A DNA stretch of 16,130 bases from Acanthamoeba castellanii str. Neff (Eukaryota > Discosea > Longamoebia > Acanthamoebidae), in NCBI RefSeq assembly GCF_000313135.1, contig NW_004457362.1:1-16130 (forward strand). Direction: 5' to 3'. Positions 1-8,452 of the stretch are shown here, piece after piece. Every line of letters begins with the position of its first letter. Position 1 is the first letter of the stretch. The translations under genes and the position numbers were made by a program. Below the pieces are notes generated by a model. That model did no database searches. It saw nothing but the letters and a program-made list of their open reading frames with translations, and was not told the DNA's origin.

Positions 1-371
1 CCTGCACCATGGTGACCTTTCCCCTCTCTGAAGCAGGATGGCACTGCCAGAGCTTAGGTCTATTCTGGTTCAATGAGCTCAAGCTGGTGAGGGGGGAATG
101 TATGGACAAGCCCCAGGAAGTGGTAGACCTTGGCCAGCAGTCCAGCAACCATTGTTTTGCCTGTTCCTGGATTGCCTCTTAGCTCCATGTGCAGCTTCAT
201 TGATGGCATCCTTCTCTCACCTGGTGCCCTGGCATCTTGGTGGTCATGGTGAATGATGAGCATGTGCAACAGGTCATGTAGCTTCTCCTTGACATTCTCC
301 ATCCCCATGACACTGGCCAGCTCAGTGTTCAGCAGCTTCCACAATGGACCTGCCCTCCCTGGTGGTACCAC
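1..371 (-). CDS. CbbX/SpoVK-type AAA+ ATPase domain (3' exons of the LRR-AAA gene, cut by the window edge)
   Basis: Two exons can be read: 371-108 and 25-1, separated by an 82 nt GT-AG intron (107-26). The first exon begins after an acceptor at 373-372. It carries the segment ELASVMGMENVKEKLHDLL, which matches the N-terminal 'ELd.liGl..VK' helix of the CbbX/CfqX/SpoVK AAA family, and the Walker A motif GNPGTGKT (153-176), followed by VAGLLAKVYHFLGL. Splicing in phase 0 joins this to RGKVTMVQ, the expected 'GkvvevsRadLV' strand of the family. Walker B, sensor and arginine-finger regions would lie beyond position 1. Members of the family act as ATP-driven remodelling chaperones; the substrate here is unknown. 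Linkage to the upstream LRR exons is inferred from strand, order and spacing. The family call is confident, the exact exon ends less so. Confidence 0.8.
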
Positions 372-504
372 CTGTCAATTTCAATAACAGCTGGCTGATG
401 GTGATGATGACAGCAACAAGGCTGAAGGGTTGGAAGCAGGTACTGGAAGATTGGTCAGGGAAAAGAGTGCTGCACAGGATGTGATATGTTTGGGGTGGTA
501 AGAC

Positions 505-2982
505 ATCCCAGTGGTGGTTGATGGTGCTTGTGAATTTCCAAAGTGGCCACACATCCCTTCTGATCCGCTTGAGGACAGTGTGCTTGTGGTGCTGGAAAAG
601 CAAGTCTGTGAGTAAAAGCCACCATGGACAGCGCCAAAGAAGAAGGTGCAGCACCTGAAGTTTGACAAGGCCCAACAGGTACTGCATCTCTTGTTTGTGG
701 AGGTGGTGGAAGTAGTCGCCCTCATAGTTGGCATGTAGAGGAATGCCATTGAGGATTTTGAAGCTGCCATCTTTGCATATCGCCAGCATGTCATTTTGGT
801 GATGGGCCAGGAACTGTGGTTGGTGCACCAGCTTGAGCTTCTCTTGCCCCTGCCTGAGGGTCAAGGCCTGTGTGATGTTGGAGTTGGAAATCTGGTTGCC
901 TTCCATGTGCAGAATGTGGAGGTGCATTTGGCCCTTGGGGGAAGCAAAGAAAAACAGATTGCCTGAGCTTGGGTGGTGTGAGGAGCATGTGAGTGGCTGA
1001 TGTACCACGCCAAGGAAACTGAATGGGAAGTGGGCCAAACAGTTCCAGCTCAAGTTGAGCTGCACCAGCACTGGCATGTTGTCTTTCCATGCTGGGCAGG
1101 AATGTGAGGATACATAAACAATACAACTGAGGACATGGGGAGGAGGTGTGTGTACCCAACAGCACCTTGTTGAGGATGTTTGAGGCCAGATTCAAGCTGG
1201 TGAGGCTTGTCTCCATGCCTTGCAAAAAGTGCAAGTCCAGAGTGTGCAGGCCGTTTTTGCTGAGGTCCAGCTCTGTCAGCTTACAGAGACCCTCAGCAAA
1301 TCCAGCTTTGATGATGGTCAGCCTGTTGCTAGCAAGTTGGAGTGTCTGGAGTGATCTTGCTGGTCCTTTGCCCAGCATCCTTTGCTGTGTCCATGACAAG
1401 GCGTTGCCAGACAAGTTGAGCTCCTTCAAGGCTGAGCAGTTGGTGAATAGCTTCCTGAACTGCTTTGCCATGGAGTCATTGAGCATGTTGTCATGAAGCA
1501 ACAGTGAGGAGAGCTGAGACAAGCTTGCAAAGGCGTTGTTGTTGATCCCATATATCCTGGTGTCACTCAGGTTGAGTGACTGCAAGGAAGGTAGATTGAG
1601 TCTTGTCAAATGGTTAATCCTGTTCCCTTGCAGGTCAAGTGCAGTAAGGTGGCAACCAACCTGCACAACATGTCATCAGCTCAAATGGGCATTTACAAAA
1701 AGAATGAACTGGTAGGGCCCCACCTGTTCAGGCATGTCACATTTGAAAAGGCTGTTGTTAGCTGCATTCAGTGACTTCAGGCTGGCAAATCATTTCAGTT
1801 GCGCAAGACTTGTCCATCTGGGAACAAATTGTTAGACCAAGACACAACCAGGGACACAACTTGCATACCCATTGCATGAGATGTCCAAATCCTCCACTAA
1901 CTCCTCAACCACTTGATCAGGAAGATGGTTGGGAGCAATTCCTTGCAGGCTGAGACAGTAGAATACACAGTTAACAGGTTGCCCACAAGGAAACAGGTAA
2001 GAGGACAACATACTTTAGGTTTTGGTGTGTCTGGGGGCTCCATTTAGAACAAGTGGAGCAAGCACATCGCCCAGTTGGCAGGGATTTATAAACACTTGGC
2101 AGCTGCTGATCTGGCCAGTGAGGACTACCACCAAGGGTGAGAGAAGGAAGAATAAAGGGATTCAATGAGCATACCACAAGTGGAGGCACTGAAGATTGGT
2201 CAATGGTGCCAAGTCAGCTCCCACAGGGCCTCTGATGTGAAACTGCACCACACAGCTCAGTATTTCCCAGTGGATGAGGTTAGAGTGTCAGTGTTTGTAC
2301 CAGATTCAGAGAGAGGTCCAGGTCAGTAAGCCCACATGCATCCGCATGCCAAGTGGACACATCAACACAACCAATTGAATTCTGGGCGAGGTCCAATGTG
2401 TGCAAGCTGGATAGTCCTGGAGTTGGTGTTAAGTCAGCCAGCATGGGTCCCCACCTGGGCTAACTTGGCCTTACCTTGTAGTGAATTGGTTGATAGATGG
2501 GTGATGAAGTTGCCATGCAGGTCAAGGACCTCCAAAGCACTGAGTGCAGTGAATGTCCCTTGCCCAAGGTCCCGCACACAATTATCACTCAGATTGAGGT
2601 GCCTGAGCTTCTTGGAACAAAGGGAGCCCAAGCTGATGAGGTGCGTCAGCCTATTGTGACTTAGGTTCAGAGTTCCCAGGTGGGGCATGTTTTCAAGGGG
2701 GACCACCACCACAGCTGAAGTGGTGAGCCCACTGGAAGACAGGTTGACAACCATCAGAAACTCCACCCAGGAAACCTGCTCTGGGTGATACCACAATGGT
2801 TCATGGTTGTAACAATAGTCCAAGGGCACTTGACAAAGGTTGTTCATCATAAGAACCATCTTGTTCTGCACATGTGCACTAGACTGGGCAACCAAGAAGA
2901 CACTTCTGAGAGAAAGGCTCCACTGCCCACACAGCATGAATTCTTGGCCCTCAGCTTGACACTCAGCACAGATGAGCTTCAC
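505..2982 (-). CDS. Multi-exon leucine-rich-repeat protein, upstream part of the LRR-AAA gene
   Basis: At least eight exons follow one another with compatible phases: 2982-2475, 2416-2301, 2242-2175, one ending at 2014, 1949-1869, 1781-1724, 1660-1156, 1091-1006 and 933-505. Introns are 58-87 nt, for example 2474-2417, 2300-2243, 1723-1661, 1155-1092 and 1005-934. The exons encode well over a dozen LRRs with the LxxLxLxxN pattern, such as LNLSHNRL, LNLSDNCV, LDLHGNFI, LDLQGNRI, LNLSGNAL, LDLSKNGL, LNLASNIL and LNLSWNCL. Repeats are split across introns without loss of register, which supports the splice model. After the last clear repeat (ILHMEGNQI) comes a non-repeat linker with a basic stretch (KRIRRDVW) and then the AAA exons. 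I see no signal peptide or membrane segment, and an internal ATG at 2859 is an alternative start. The likely role is a scaffold or sensor that recruits or regulates the ATPase; this is inferred. Confidence 0.72.
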
Positions 2983-3540
2983 CTGCAACTTGGTGAGACC
3001 TGTGATCACACTGCATTAGTACCAACCATTTCCTCCCTTCCCAGTTACAGTGTTGTGGCATGCCTAGCACATGAATTGTGCAGAGCTCAGGCAAGGCAAG
3101 CAAAGCAGGCAGAGGCGCACTAAGAGACTGGCGCAAATGACATTTTAGATCAGAGAAAGGTGTAAAGAGAACAAGGGAAAGCCTGATGTACCTCCTGTAC
3201 ACACCAGTAGAATGGTCAATCACAAGTGGCCCAGCTGCTTTAAGGTGAATGTAAAAATAATTTTTCTAAATAATAATAGATGAAGCATTGGAACCTTGGT
3301 GCTGAGTCCTCAGTTGGATGCTTCCCATAAGCCTCCTCTTCAATGTCCATCGTCTTTCACTTTGTAATGCAGCTACCACACTCACTTCATTTTTAGCTCA
3401 GAAGTCCAGACATAATTCTCCAGTGCCACTTAATTAATTATTGGACAACAGCCCATTGTTGCCCAAGTACCCAAGAACAATGCCTGGCCAGCACACACAC
3501 AAGGGGCACCGTTCAAGATTGCTGTGAAGGTACAACACAC
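2983..3540 (-). other. Stretch without a convincing gene between two minus-strand exon groups
   Basis: No exon here has clear codon structure. A short minus-strand frame starting at an ATG near 3352 (MDIEEEAYGKHPTEDSAPR...) ends near 3241 and could be a small exon or chance. The stretch 3241-3290 is AT-rich with several AATAAT-like runs. If the exons at 3541-4107 belong to the LRR-AAA gene, this is intronic; if they are a separate gene, it contains its 3' end and the LRR gene's promoter. The sequence alone does not decide this. Confidence 0.3.
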
Positions 3541-4107
3541 CTTGCCAAATTGGACATTTCACACCACTGCTTGGGCTTGATGTTGACTCATGCTTGGTGA
3601 GACAGGCAAGAGGGTAGTAATGAGCCCACATCTTCTCCACATTTTCAATGTGCTCCTTGGTTTCCCCCTTGGTGTGCTCATGCAGGGCCACAAAGAAGGA
3701 CTCATGGCTTGCAAGGATGCACAGGCAATCTGGCCACTTCAGTTGTGTAAGGGTACTCAACCAATTAGTCTAATTGTTAAGCCCATGGGTATGATGACAA
3801 GGTGGTGATGATGGGATGGTACCTGATACTGTATAGTCCAAGAATCTTCATGAGGTCCTTCAGATCACATGTGAGGACCAGCATGAAGGTATACTCCTTG
3901 TTGTTCACCTTGTTGGCATGGTGGTGTGAACCTGTTTCATCCTTTTACACACTTGTGAAGCTCTTCCTCAGTCTCTGTGCTGACATAGATGACAAAAACA
4001 TGGTAGTTCTTGGGTGACTTGACTGACACCAATTCTTGCCCAACAAGCTCTTGCTGTGTCCATTTCCCTGATGTCACTGTTACACCATTGAGTGTGAACT
4101 TCACCAT
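3541..4107 (-). CDS. Unrecognised protein, two exons with an apparent one-base frameshift
   Basis: An ATG at 4107 opens MVKFTLNGVTVTSGKW and continues through YHVFVIYVSTETEEELHK to a TGA at 3939-3937. The frame one base over, from about 3941, continues with DETGSHHHANKV, KEYTFMLVL and DLKDLMKILGLYS to a donor at 3822, then across a 67 nt intron (3822-3756, branch-like ACTAAT) into an exon 3755-3541 containing KWPDCLCILASHESFF and ETKEHIENVEKMW. The second intron is phase-consistent only with the shifted frame, so the break near 3941-3946 (AAAAGG) looks like a real lesion or a homopolymer error rather than a wrong exon call. A very short intron of about 44 nt is a poorer alternative. The DLK...GLYS...C.C spacing faintly resembles DDE transposase-like proteins, but I do not claim that. 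It may be the N-terminus of the LRR-AAA gene. Confidence 0.5.
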
Positions 4108-4465
4108 GATTGGTTGGTGTTCACAGGTGGGTGGCTCTGCAGGTATGCCTTACCAAGGAGGGGGACCTTGTAGCCAGGGTTTTGCCAGTTGGCATCTCAT
4201 TCTCTTTCAGTTATTGCTTCCTCATTGCCACCACCCCACTGTACAACCCCAAGTTAAGGTGCTCATTGTGTGGTGCCATCCTAAATCAGGGTCCTCACAT
4301 GGGCTTTGGGAGTGTGTTCTGTACACCACACAGCCTTCAGTTGCGTACACAGACACCACTGAATTAAAGCACCAGTGATAGAAGCAACATGATATTATTA
4401 TTGGGTATGTGTCACAACAACCATTATTATTATTATTTTGCTGCAGTTTGCTTTTACTCTTCGCC
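4108..4465. other. Divergent intergenic region with ATT microsatellite
   Basis: This separates the minus-strand start at 4107 from the plus-strand ATG at 4466 and should hold both promoters. It contains ATT runs near 4391-4400 and 4424-4438. A pyrimidine-rich stretch ending in CTGCAG (4436-4445) would serve as a 3' splice acceptor if the plus gene has a further upstream exon. Open frames on both strands are short and have no codon structure I trust. I see no clear TATA box. Confidence 0.35.
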
Positions 4466-5595
4466 ATGCAGACAGCCAAGCAAGATGTGTCGTTGAAGTG
4501 CAAGTGTGATGAAGGAATTGAGACAGGCCATGAGGTGGAGCTGCTGTGCCAGAAGAAAGAAATAGAGGAGGAGCTAGCAAGTATACAGGCACAGTGTGAG
4601 CAGGCCACTAAGAAGCACAAGACTGACAGCAACAAGGTTTTTGGAGAAGGACCCAAAGAGCTACTTTGCATCAAGGAGCCATCTGACACTGCAGTGGTGC
4701 ATCTGGAGGGCCTGGCGCACACCCAAGATGACCCAAATCTGATCTCTCTTGAAAAGGGCCTTGAGTGGCTTATGGACACTGTGCCTAACGCACAGATGCA
4801 CCTCCAGGTATCTCAAGTCCACCTATCATCCTTGACTCCAAAACTGCACTGTAGTTGTCTCACACCTGGGTGCTGGTGCCAGTCTTTGGGTCCCAACACA
4901 GTTAAGGTGCTCAACAAGCTCATTGTCACTTCCAAAATCGTCAGACAGGGCCTGGAGGGGGTCAAGGAAGCTAGGCCCTACCTGAGAACTGTGGCATCCA
5001 TCATGGTTCGCCCTCCCTTTTCAGTGTGCGCAATGCTGCTGAGCATTTTTGTGTTGTTGCATTGAGCAGAAGAGACTGTGCACAGGCTTGAGCACCTTCT
5101 CAGCATACCTTGGATATCCATGGATGGCTCTTGCGTGCAGGGGGCTGGCATGCCTCTTGACCACCACTTCTCATTCAACTCGCCCTCCCATTTCAACATT
5201 ATCTTTGTATCCTTACTCCTTCTGCACAGAGTATGAAAGGAAACTCAATTCCCTGCAGCCCCTGGCCGATTTGGTCAAGGAGGGACTCAAGCTGTTCCTC
5301 CAGTGGCGTGACTTCACTCTCAGAGTAGTGAAGGTACACCATCCTCTTTTTGACCACTATCACACACATGACTCCTTTTGGTGGCCTGACGCTGCATGTT
5401 GTTGTGCCCAAGGTGGCCCAAATGGAGAAGAACCTTGCTGTGCAGAGTGCACCTCATTCAGAAACCAAGAAAAAAGAGGCCAAGGATGAGGATGAGGACA
5501 AGGACAAGATGGAGGACGACAAGGAGAAAGGTACAGAGAAAGAAAAGGGAAAGAAGAAGGGGAAGGAAAAGCAGACAAAGAAGCACATGCAGTAG
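4466..5595 (+). CDS. Five-exon gene for a coiled-coil protein with a highly charged C-terminal tail
   Basis: The exon model is 4466-4807, 4883-5005, 5075-5134, 5232-5333 and 5413-5595 (TAG stop), about 269 residues. All introns are phase 0 and 69-97 nt (donors GTATCT, GTTCGC, GTGCAG, GTACAC). The N-terminal third is a probable coiled coil (CQKKEIEEELASIQAQCEQ). The middle has amphipathic helices (VKVLNKLIVTSKIVRQGLEG, LADLVKEGLKLFLQW). The last about 45 residues are almost entirely K, E and D (KKKEAKDEDEDKDKMEDDKE...KKKGKEKQTKK), typical of disordered nucleic-acid or chaperone-binding tails. The first and last exons and the exon at 5232 are strong; the exon at 5075-5134 and the precise acceptors there are less certain. 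The start could also lie in an upstream exon. An AATAAA follows 38 bases after the stop. I do not recognise the family. Confidence 0.65.
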
Positions 5596-5615
5596 GATTG
5601 TGCACCCCCAAGTGG

Positions 5616-5989
5616 TCAGTGGGCCCACAAGAAATAAAAGATGATGTCACCTCCCTGTGCCAAGGGTACTGCAACAACACTTCTTGCTAGTTGCATTTTT
5701 CTTCTGCCCTTGCAGTGTCCATGCCTTTTTGAGGCTGTCTTTTGGGGTCAGCACACTGATTGAGCCCACGCCAGCGCCAACTAACCTTTGCAACTGATCT
5801 TGTCATGCTTGCCCATGTGCATTGGGCCTTCCCAAGGCAGGTGAAGAAGACATCTTCATACCATCTGCTTGGGGCGTCAAACTCTGGGGTATCTTGGCCA
5901 CCAAGGACTCTGTACACTGCACCATGGCTATCATCAAAGTGGTAGATGGGCTGTTGGCCCTCCAGCACAACCAGTGTGTCAGTGTCATC
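5616..5989 (-). CDS. Exon of an unrecognised minus-strand gene, tail-to-tail with the coiled-coil gene
   Basis: The strong part is an exon 5989-5786 of exactly 68 codons, bounded by an acceptor (GCTGCTCAG, 5991-5990) and a donor (GTTAGT, 5785). It reads DDTDTLVVLEGQQPIYHFDD, later SRWYEDVFFTCLGKAQC, with mostly C/G codon endings. A 77 nt intron (5785-5709) could join it in phase to a short last exon 5708-5616 ending in TGA, but that last exon has weak codon bias and overlaps the plus-strand gene's AATAAA. No convincing upstream exon can be found between 5990 and 6600, so this may be an isolated remnant. I do not recognise the family. Confidence 0.5.
5633..5638 (+). terminator. Polyadenylation signal AATAAA of the coiled-coil gene
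   Basis: A canonical AATAAA lies 38 bases downstream of the TAG stop at 5593-5595, in a GC-balanced context where it is unlikely by chance. It supports the plus-strand gene model and eukaryotic or giant-virus type 3' processing. Confidence 0.6.
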
Positions 5990-6612
5990 CTGAGCAGCAC
6001 ACACATTATGAGTACATGGTGGACATGAGGTTGTGAGACCATAAAAGGCAATGGGTAGACTGTGAGTGCAGAGACTGCAGGCAAGGCCTGCTTCAGTGAG
6101 CACAGGCAGGCACCCATCAGCAAGCCTCCTACCAGCGGGCATACACTGCCACAGAAGAGTTGGCTAGCACAGTACACACACACTTACACCACCACAGCAA
6201 GGTCAAGGTGCTTGGTGCAGCATCAGCATTGCCACAGCATCACATCATCATTGCTGTCAAGTTTGTGTCACCAGGGTGAGCTGCCAGGTTTGTGTCAGAC
6301 CAGGTTTGCACTGGACCAAGTTCATGCAGGATCCCAAGCCAGGTCAGGTTCAGGCAAGCCAAGTTTGCTATCACATTCATGGCCACATGCTGTATACTAT
6401 CACTCAATTGTGCACTCATTTACACCACACAGGAAAGTAGATGGTCTTGGTGTGCCAACCCCATACTCACTGCACACAAGATGTGTCAATGGTGTTGATT
6501 TTGGTTTTGGTCTGGTTGTTGCCCCCACACAATGTGCTGGCCCCACACATGGCTTTAGGGCTTCTGTACATTGGTGGTGCTTTGGTCCCTTTGCAAGTTT
6601 TATACAATTTCA
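5990..6612. other. Non-coding stretch with CA/TG-rich sequence and a diverged repeat
   Basis: Open frames here are chance products of stop-poor CA/TG-rich sequence and show no codon structure. The segment contains a CACACA run (6174-6186), a copy cluster of the GCCAGGTTTGTGTCAGACCA repeat (entered separately) and a GGTTTTGGT-rich patch near 6500. A TATA-like TTTATACAA at 6599-6607 lies just before the ATG at 6613. Confidence 0.4.
6245..6375 (+). repeat. Diverged copies of the approximately 20 nt CCAAGTTTGTGTCA repeat
   Basis: Units such as CAAGTTTGTGTCACCAGG, GCCAGGTTTGTGTCAGACCA, GGTTTGCACTGGACCAAG and GCAAGCCAAGTTTGC follow each other. The stretch 6283-6310 matches 11889-11917 over nearly its whole length with few differences, so it is the same family as the arrays at 11.9 kb and 12.7 kb. 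Confidence 0.6.
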
Positions 6613-7164
6613 ATGTCATTTGTACTCTACAGCCCAGAGGCTGCTGCAACCTGCAGTGACAACGACCTGCATGCCTCTATCATCATGTGGGCATGCATGG
6701 TGCAACAGTGCATCACCAGAAAGACCAAGGCCATCCTGGGCATGTGCAGGCTCAGCACAAATTATTTGCCTGATGCCATCATTGACATGCTAGACTCATC
6801 ACTGCTGCCACCCAACAAGTGCTTTGACACTCAGTTTTTGACCACAGCTGACACAGTGACAATGATCAACCACATTGTGCCAGCATGCACCAGGCTGCAA
6901 CGCATGCGGTCACGCACCGACCTCAAGGCCCTGACTGCACGTGCCATCATCACTGTCCTCTGCCAAGATTTGGGCGCCTCAGTCTGCATGCCCTCGCACC
7001 TGGCGCCTCTTGTGGCAGCACACACCCTTGTCAGGGCATGGGACCATCACAATAGGGCAGCACTGGCTGTTGCCCAATGCCTCTTGGGTCTCACCTCTGA
7101 GGGACCAACGATGAGTGGCGCCTCCTGGCACAAACCATTCCTGGAAGCGGTCCTGTTGTGTTGA
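6613..7164 (+). CDS. Unrecognised 183-residue alpha-helical protein
   Basis: An uninterrupted frame runs from ATG 6613 (MSFVLYSPEAAATCSD) to TGA 7162-7164. Many codons end in C or G, and it lies in a locally CpG-richer patch (about 6900-7130), both arguing for a real gene. It is predicted mostly helical, with alternating hydrophobic and charged residues (CITRKTKAILGMCRL, DLKALTARAIITVLCQDL, HLAPLVAAHTLVRAW, ALAVAQCLLGL), the texture of HEAT/ARM-like or other helical-repeat proteins, but no motif names it. A perfect splice acceptor (CTCTACAG, ending 6631) offers an alternative: this could be the last exon of a spliced gene rather than start at 6613. A TATA-like sequence just upstream fits the intronless model. 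Confidence 0.55.
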   Translation: MSFVLYSPEAAATCSDNDLHASIIMWACMVQQCITRKTKAILGMCRLSTNYLPDAIIDMLDSSLLPPNKCFDTQFLTTADTVTMINHIVPACTRLQRMRSRTDLKALTARAIITVLCQDLGASVCMPSHLAPLVAAHTLVRAWDHHNRAALAVAQCLLGLTSEGPTMSGASWHKPFLEAVLLC

Positions 7165-7556
7165 TCCAGCTTTCTCCCTTTTATGCCCCCTTCCCAGCGT
7201 CTTTTTGGTGTTTTGTTTCTTTGGCCAGACATTCCATTGTTGCATTGTCCTTCTTCTCTGTGCCAGATTTGGAATGATGATGGTGATGATGACAAAGCAC
7301 TTCCCTGACAAGTCCACTAACATGCCCAGAGGCGTCCACCACAGTGGGTTGTTGCATGCCTGTGGATAGGCTTTGCACAGCAGCTCATCCTCATCAACGG
7401 CGAGTTCCTTGTGCACACGCCCTTGCCACTTCTTTGGTTACATCATCACATTGGTTGTCATCCTCTTCAGGGGGAGCATAACCATCATTGGCATCTACTT
7501 CTTCTCCAATCTGGATTAGAGCCACCACTGCATTAGTAAAAAGTGTACATCACAGT

Positions 7557-7576
7557 ATTATCCTAATCAGGATAAT
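7557..7576. terminator. Perfect 8 bp hairpin (possible 3'-end palindrome)
   Basis: ATTATCCT pairs with AGGATAAT across a four-base loop (AATC), a flawless stem in AT-rich intergenic DNA. An AATAAA (7583-7588) follows directly. Palindromic hairpins mark transcript 3' ends in several amoeba giant viruses; that role here is an inference. It could also be a binding site upstream of the gene at 7657. Confidence 0.4.
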
Positions 7577-7614
7577 TGAACAAATAAAAGGAAAGAAAAA
7601 CGCCCATTAGCAAG

Positions 7615-7622
7615 TATTATAA
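7615..7622 (+). promoter_or_regulatory. TATA-like box TATTATAA
   Basis: The only AT-rich octamer just before the ATG at 7657, 35 bases upstream of it. It lies in an otherwise A/C-rich leader free of ATG codons. If used at a normal TATA distance it would give a very short 5' leader of about 10 bases. Confidence 0.45.
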
Positions 7623-7656
7623 TCATCCACACCACCAACACACCTCAGACACAACA

Positions 7657-8355
7657 ATGGTCTGCTTCTCCCAGCATGGATACAACTTTGACGCCTCAAA
7701 CGCCGACGCCTGGTTCAAGGCGCTGGCCAAGTACCATTCAGGGGTCAAGGCAGCAGTGACCATTGATGAGGAAAGAAGCTACACCACAAAAATCGACCTC
7801 AAATGGCTCCAGTCTCTGCCCAAGGGTCGGAAATACAACGTCACCACCAAGTGCACATGGAACAAAAGGGCCACCATCCAGGCCATGCCTCAGTATATCT
7901 CAGCGGCAGAGGGCAAGAAGACCAGTGGGCACAGCAAGACCTTGGTCACAAACATCACATCCACCATTGACAGGATCATTGCATTGCACCTGGGCCACAG
8001 CAGCCAAGAAATCTTCATATCAAGTGACTTCAAGGAAGGGACCACCTTTGACAGAGTTGTCTCTGCCATTGGCTTCCTCAAGAACACAAAAAAGCTCACA
8101 CAGCTTTTCATTTCACATGATAGCAAGTGTGTCATCCTAGTGCTTGATGACTGCTACATGCTGTGTGCCCACCTCAGTGGGGTCTGTGACATGGGCCTCC
8201 CCACTCTGGACCTCAATGACAGGTTTGTTCAAAACACATTCAACTCAGCAGTCATGCCCAAGGAGTGGAATAGGAGTTTCAAGGTGTGGAGGGTGGCATT
8301 CAACAACAGCAACAGGCAGACCTGGGACGCGCCCATTATCACACCCTCTGCATGA
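7657..8355 (+). CDS. Intronless 232-residue basic protein of unknown function
   Basis: A complete frame runs from an ATG in a good context (ACAACAATGG) to TGA, with strong codon structure throughout and an AATAAA 75 bases after the stop. The product is soluble-looking and lysine-rich, with no signal peptide or membrane span. Recognisable texture includes NADAWFKALAKYHSGVKAAV near the N-terminus, a basic Thr-rich middle (KGRKYNVTTKCTWNKR) and a strand-rich second half with TTFDRVVSAIGFL, LTQLFISHD and CVILVLDDCYMLCAHLSG. I do not recognise the family. It is the cleanest gene in the window. Its first 60 codons hold more CpG than the rest, unlike the surrounding depleted DNA, which suggests recent constraint or recent arrival. 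Confidence 0.8.
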   Translation: MVCFSQHGYNFDASNADAWFKALAKYHSGVKAAVTIDEERSYTTKIDLKWLQSLPKGRKYNVTTKCTWNKRATIQAMPQYISAAEGKKTSGHSKTLVTNITSTIDRIIALHLGHSSQEIFISSDFKEGTTFDRVVSAIGFLKNTKKLTQLFISHDSKCVILVLDDCYMLCAHLSGVCDMGLPTLDLNDRFVQNTFNSAVMPKEWNRSFKVWRVAFNNSNRQTWDAPIITPSA

Positions 8356-8429
8356 ATCTTACATGTTGTTGCTTGTGCAGGTAACACTGTAGCAACACAT
8401 GTGCCATCCCACAAGTAAAGCACAGCCAT

Positions 8430-8435
8430 AATAAA
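8430..8435 (+). terminator. Polyadenylation signal AATAAA of the 7657 gene
   Basis: A canonical AATAAA lies 75 bases downstream of the TGA stop at 8353-8355, followed by a T-rich patch with a small ATCA-TTTT-TGAT hairpin. It also marks the tail-to-tail boundary with the MYND-type pseudogene on the other strand. Confidence 0.55.
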
Positions 8436-8452
8436 TCATTTTTGATCACACA

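Larger units (their letters stand above)
7165..7656 (-). other. Intergenic region with possible minus-strand exon remnants
   Basis: Two minus-strand segments have coding texture. The one from about 7530 down to 7405 follows a model branch point and acceptor (TACTAATGCAG) and reads ALIQIGEEVDANDGYAPPEE, reminiscent of an ankyrin repeat turn. The one at about 7430-7255 reads GRVHKELAVDEDELLCKAYP and later WWTPLGMLVDLSGKCF. They lie in different frames and could be two exons or a decayed gene. No start or complete model is found, so they are not called as a gene. A CATAAAAGG on the minus strand near 7181-7190 is not linked to any gene. Confidence 0.3.

Noticed and set aside
1782..1868. In-frame TGA within an LRR exon (after LAQLK)
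   Set aside because: Using the downstream acceptor TTTGCCAG at 1783-1782 gives a phase-correct join (LDISCN to GLKSLN) and makes the TGA intronic, so no nonsense mutation is needed.
3762..3776. 15-base palindrome CAATTAG-T-CTAATTG as a terminator hairpin
   Set aside because: It lies inside the 67 nt intron 3822-3756, and half of it supplies the ACTAAT branch point. The one-base centre makes a poor hairpin.
3541..4107. DDE transposase from the DLK...GLYS...C.C spacing
   Set aside because: Only a loose resemblance. The usual Cys spacing is not kept and no terminal repeats or target-site duplications are visible.
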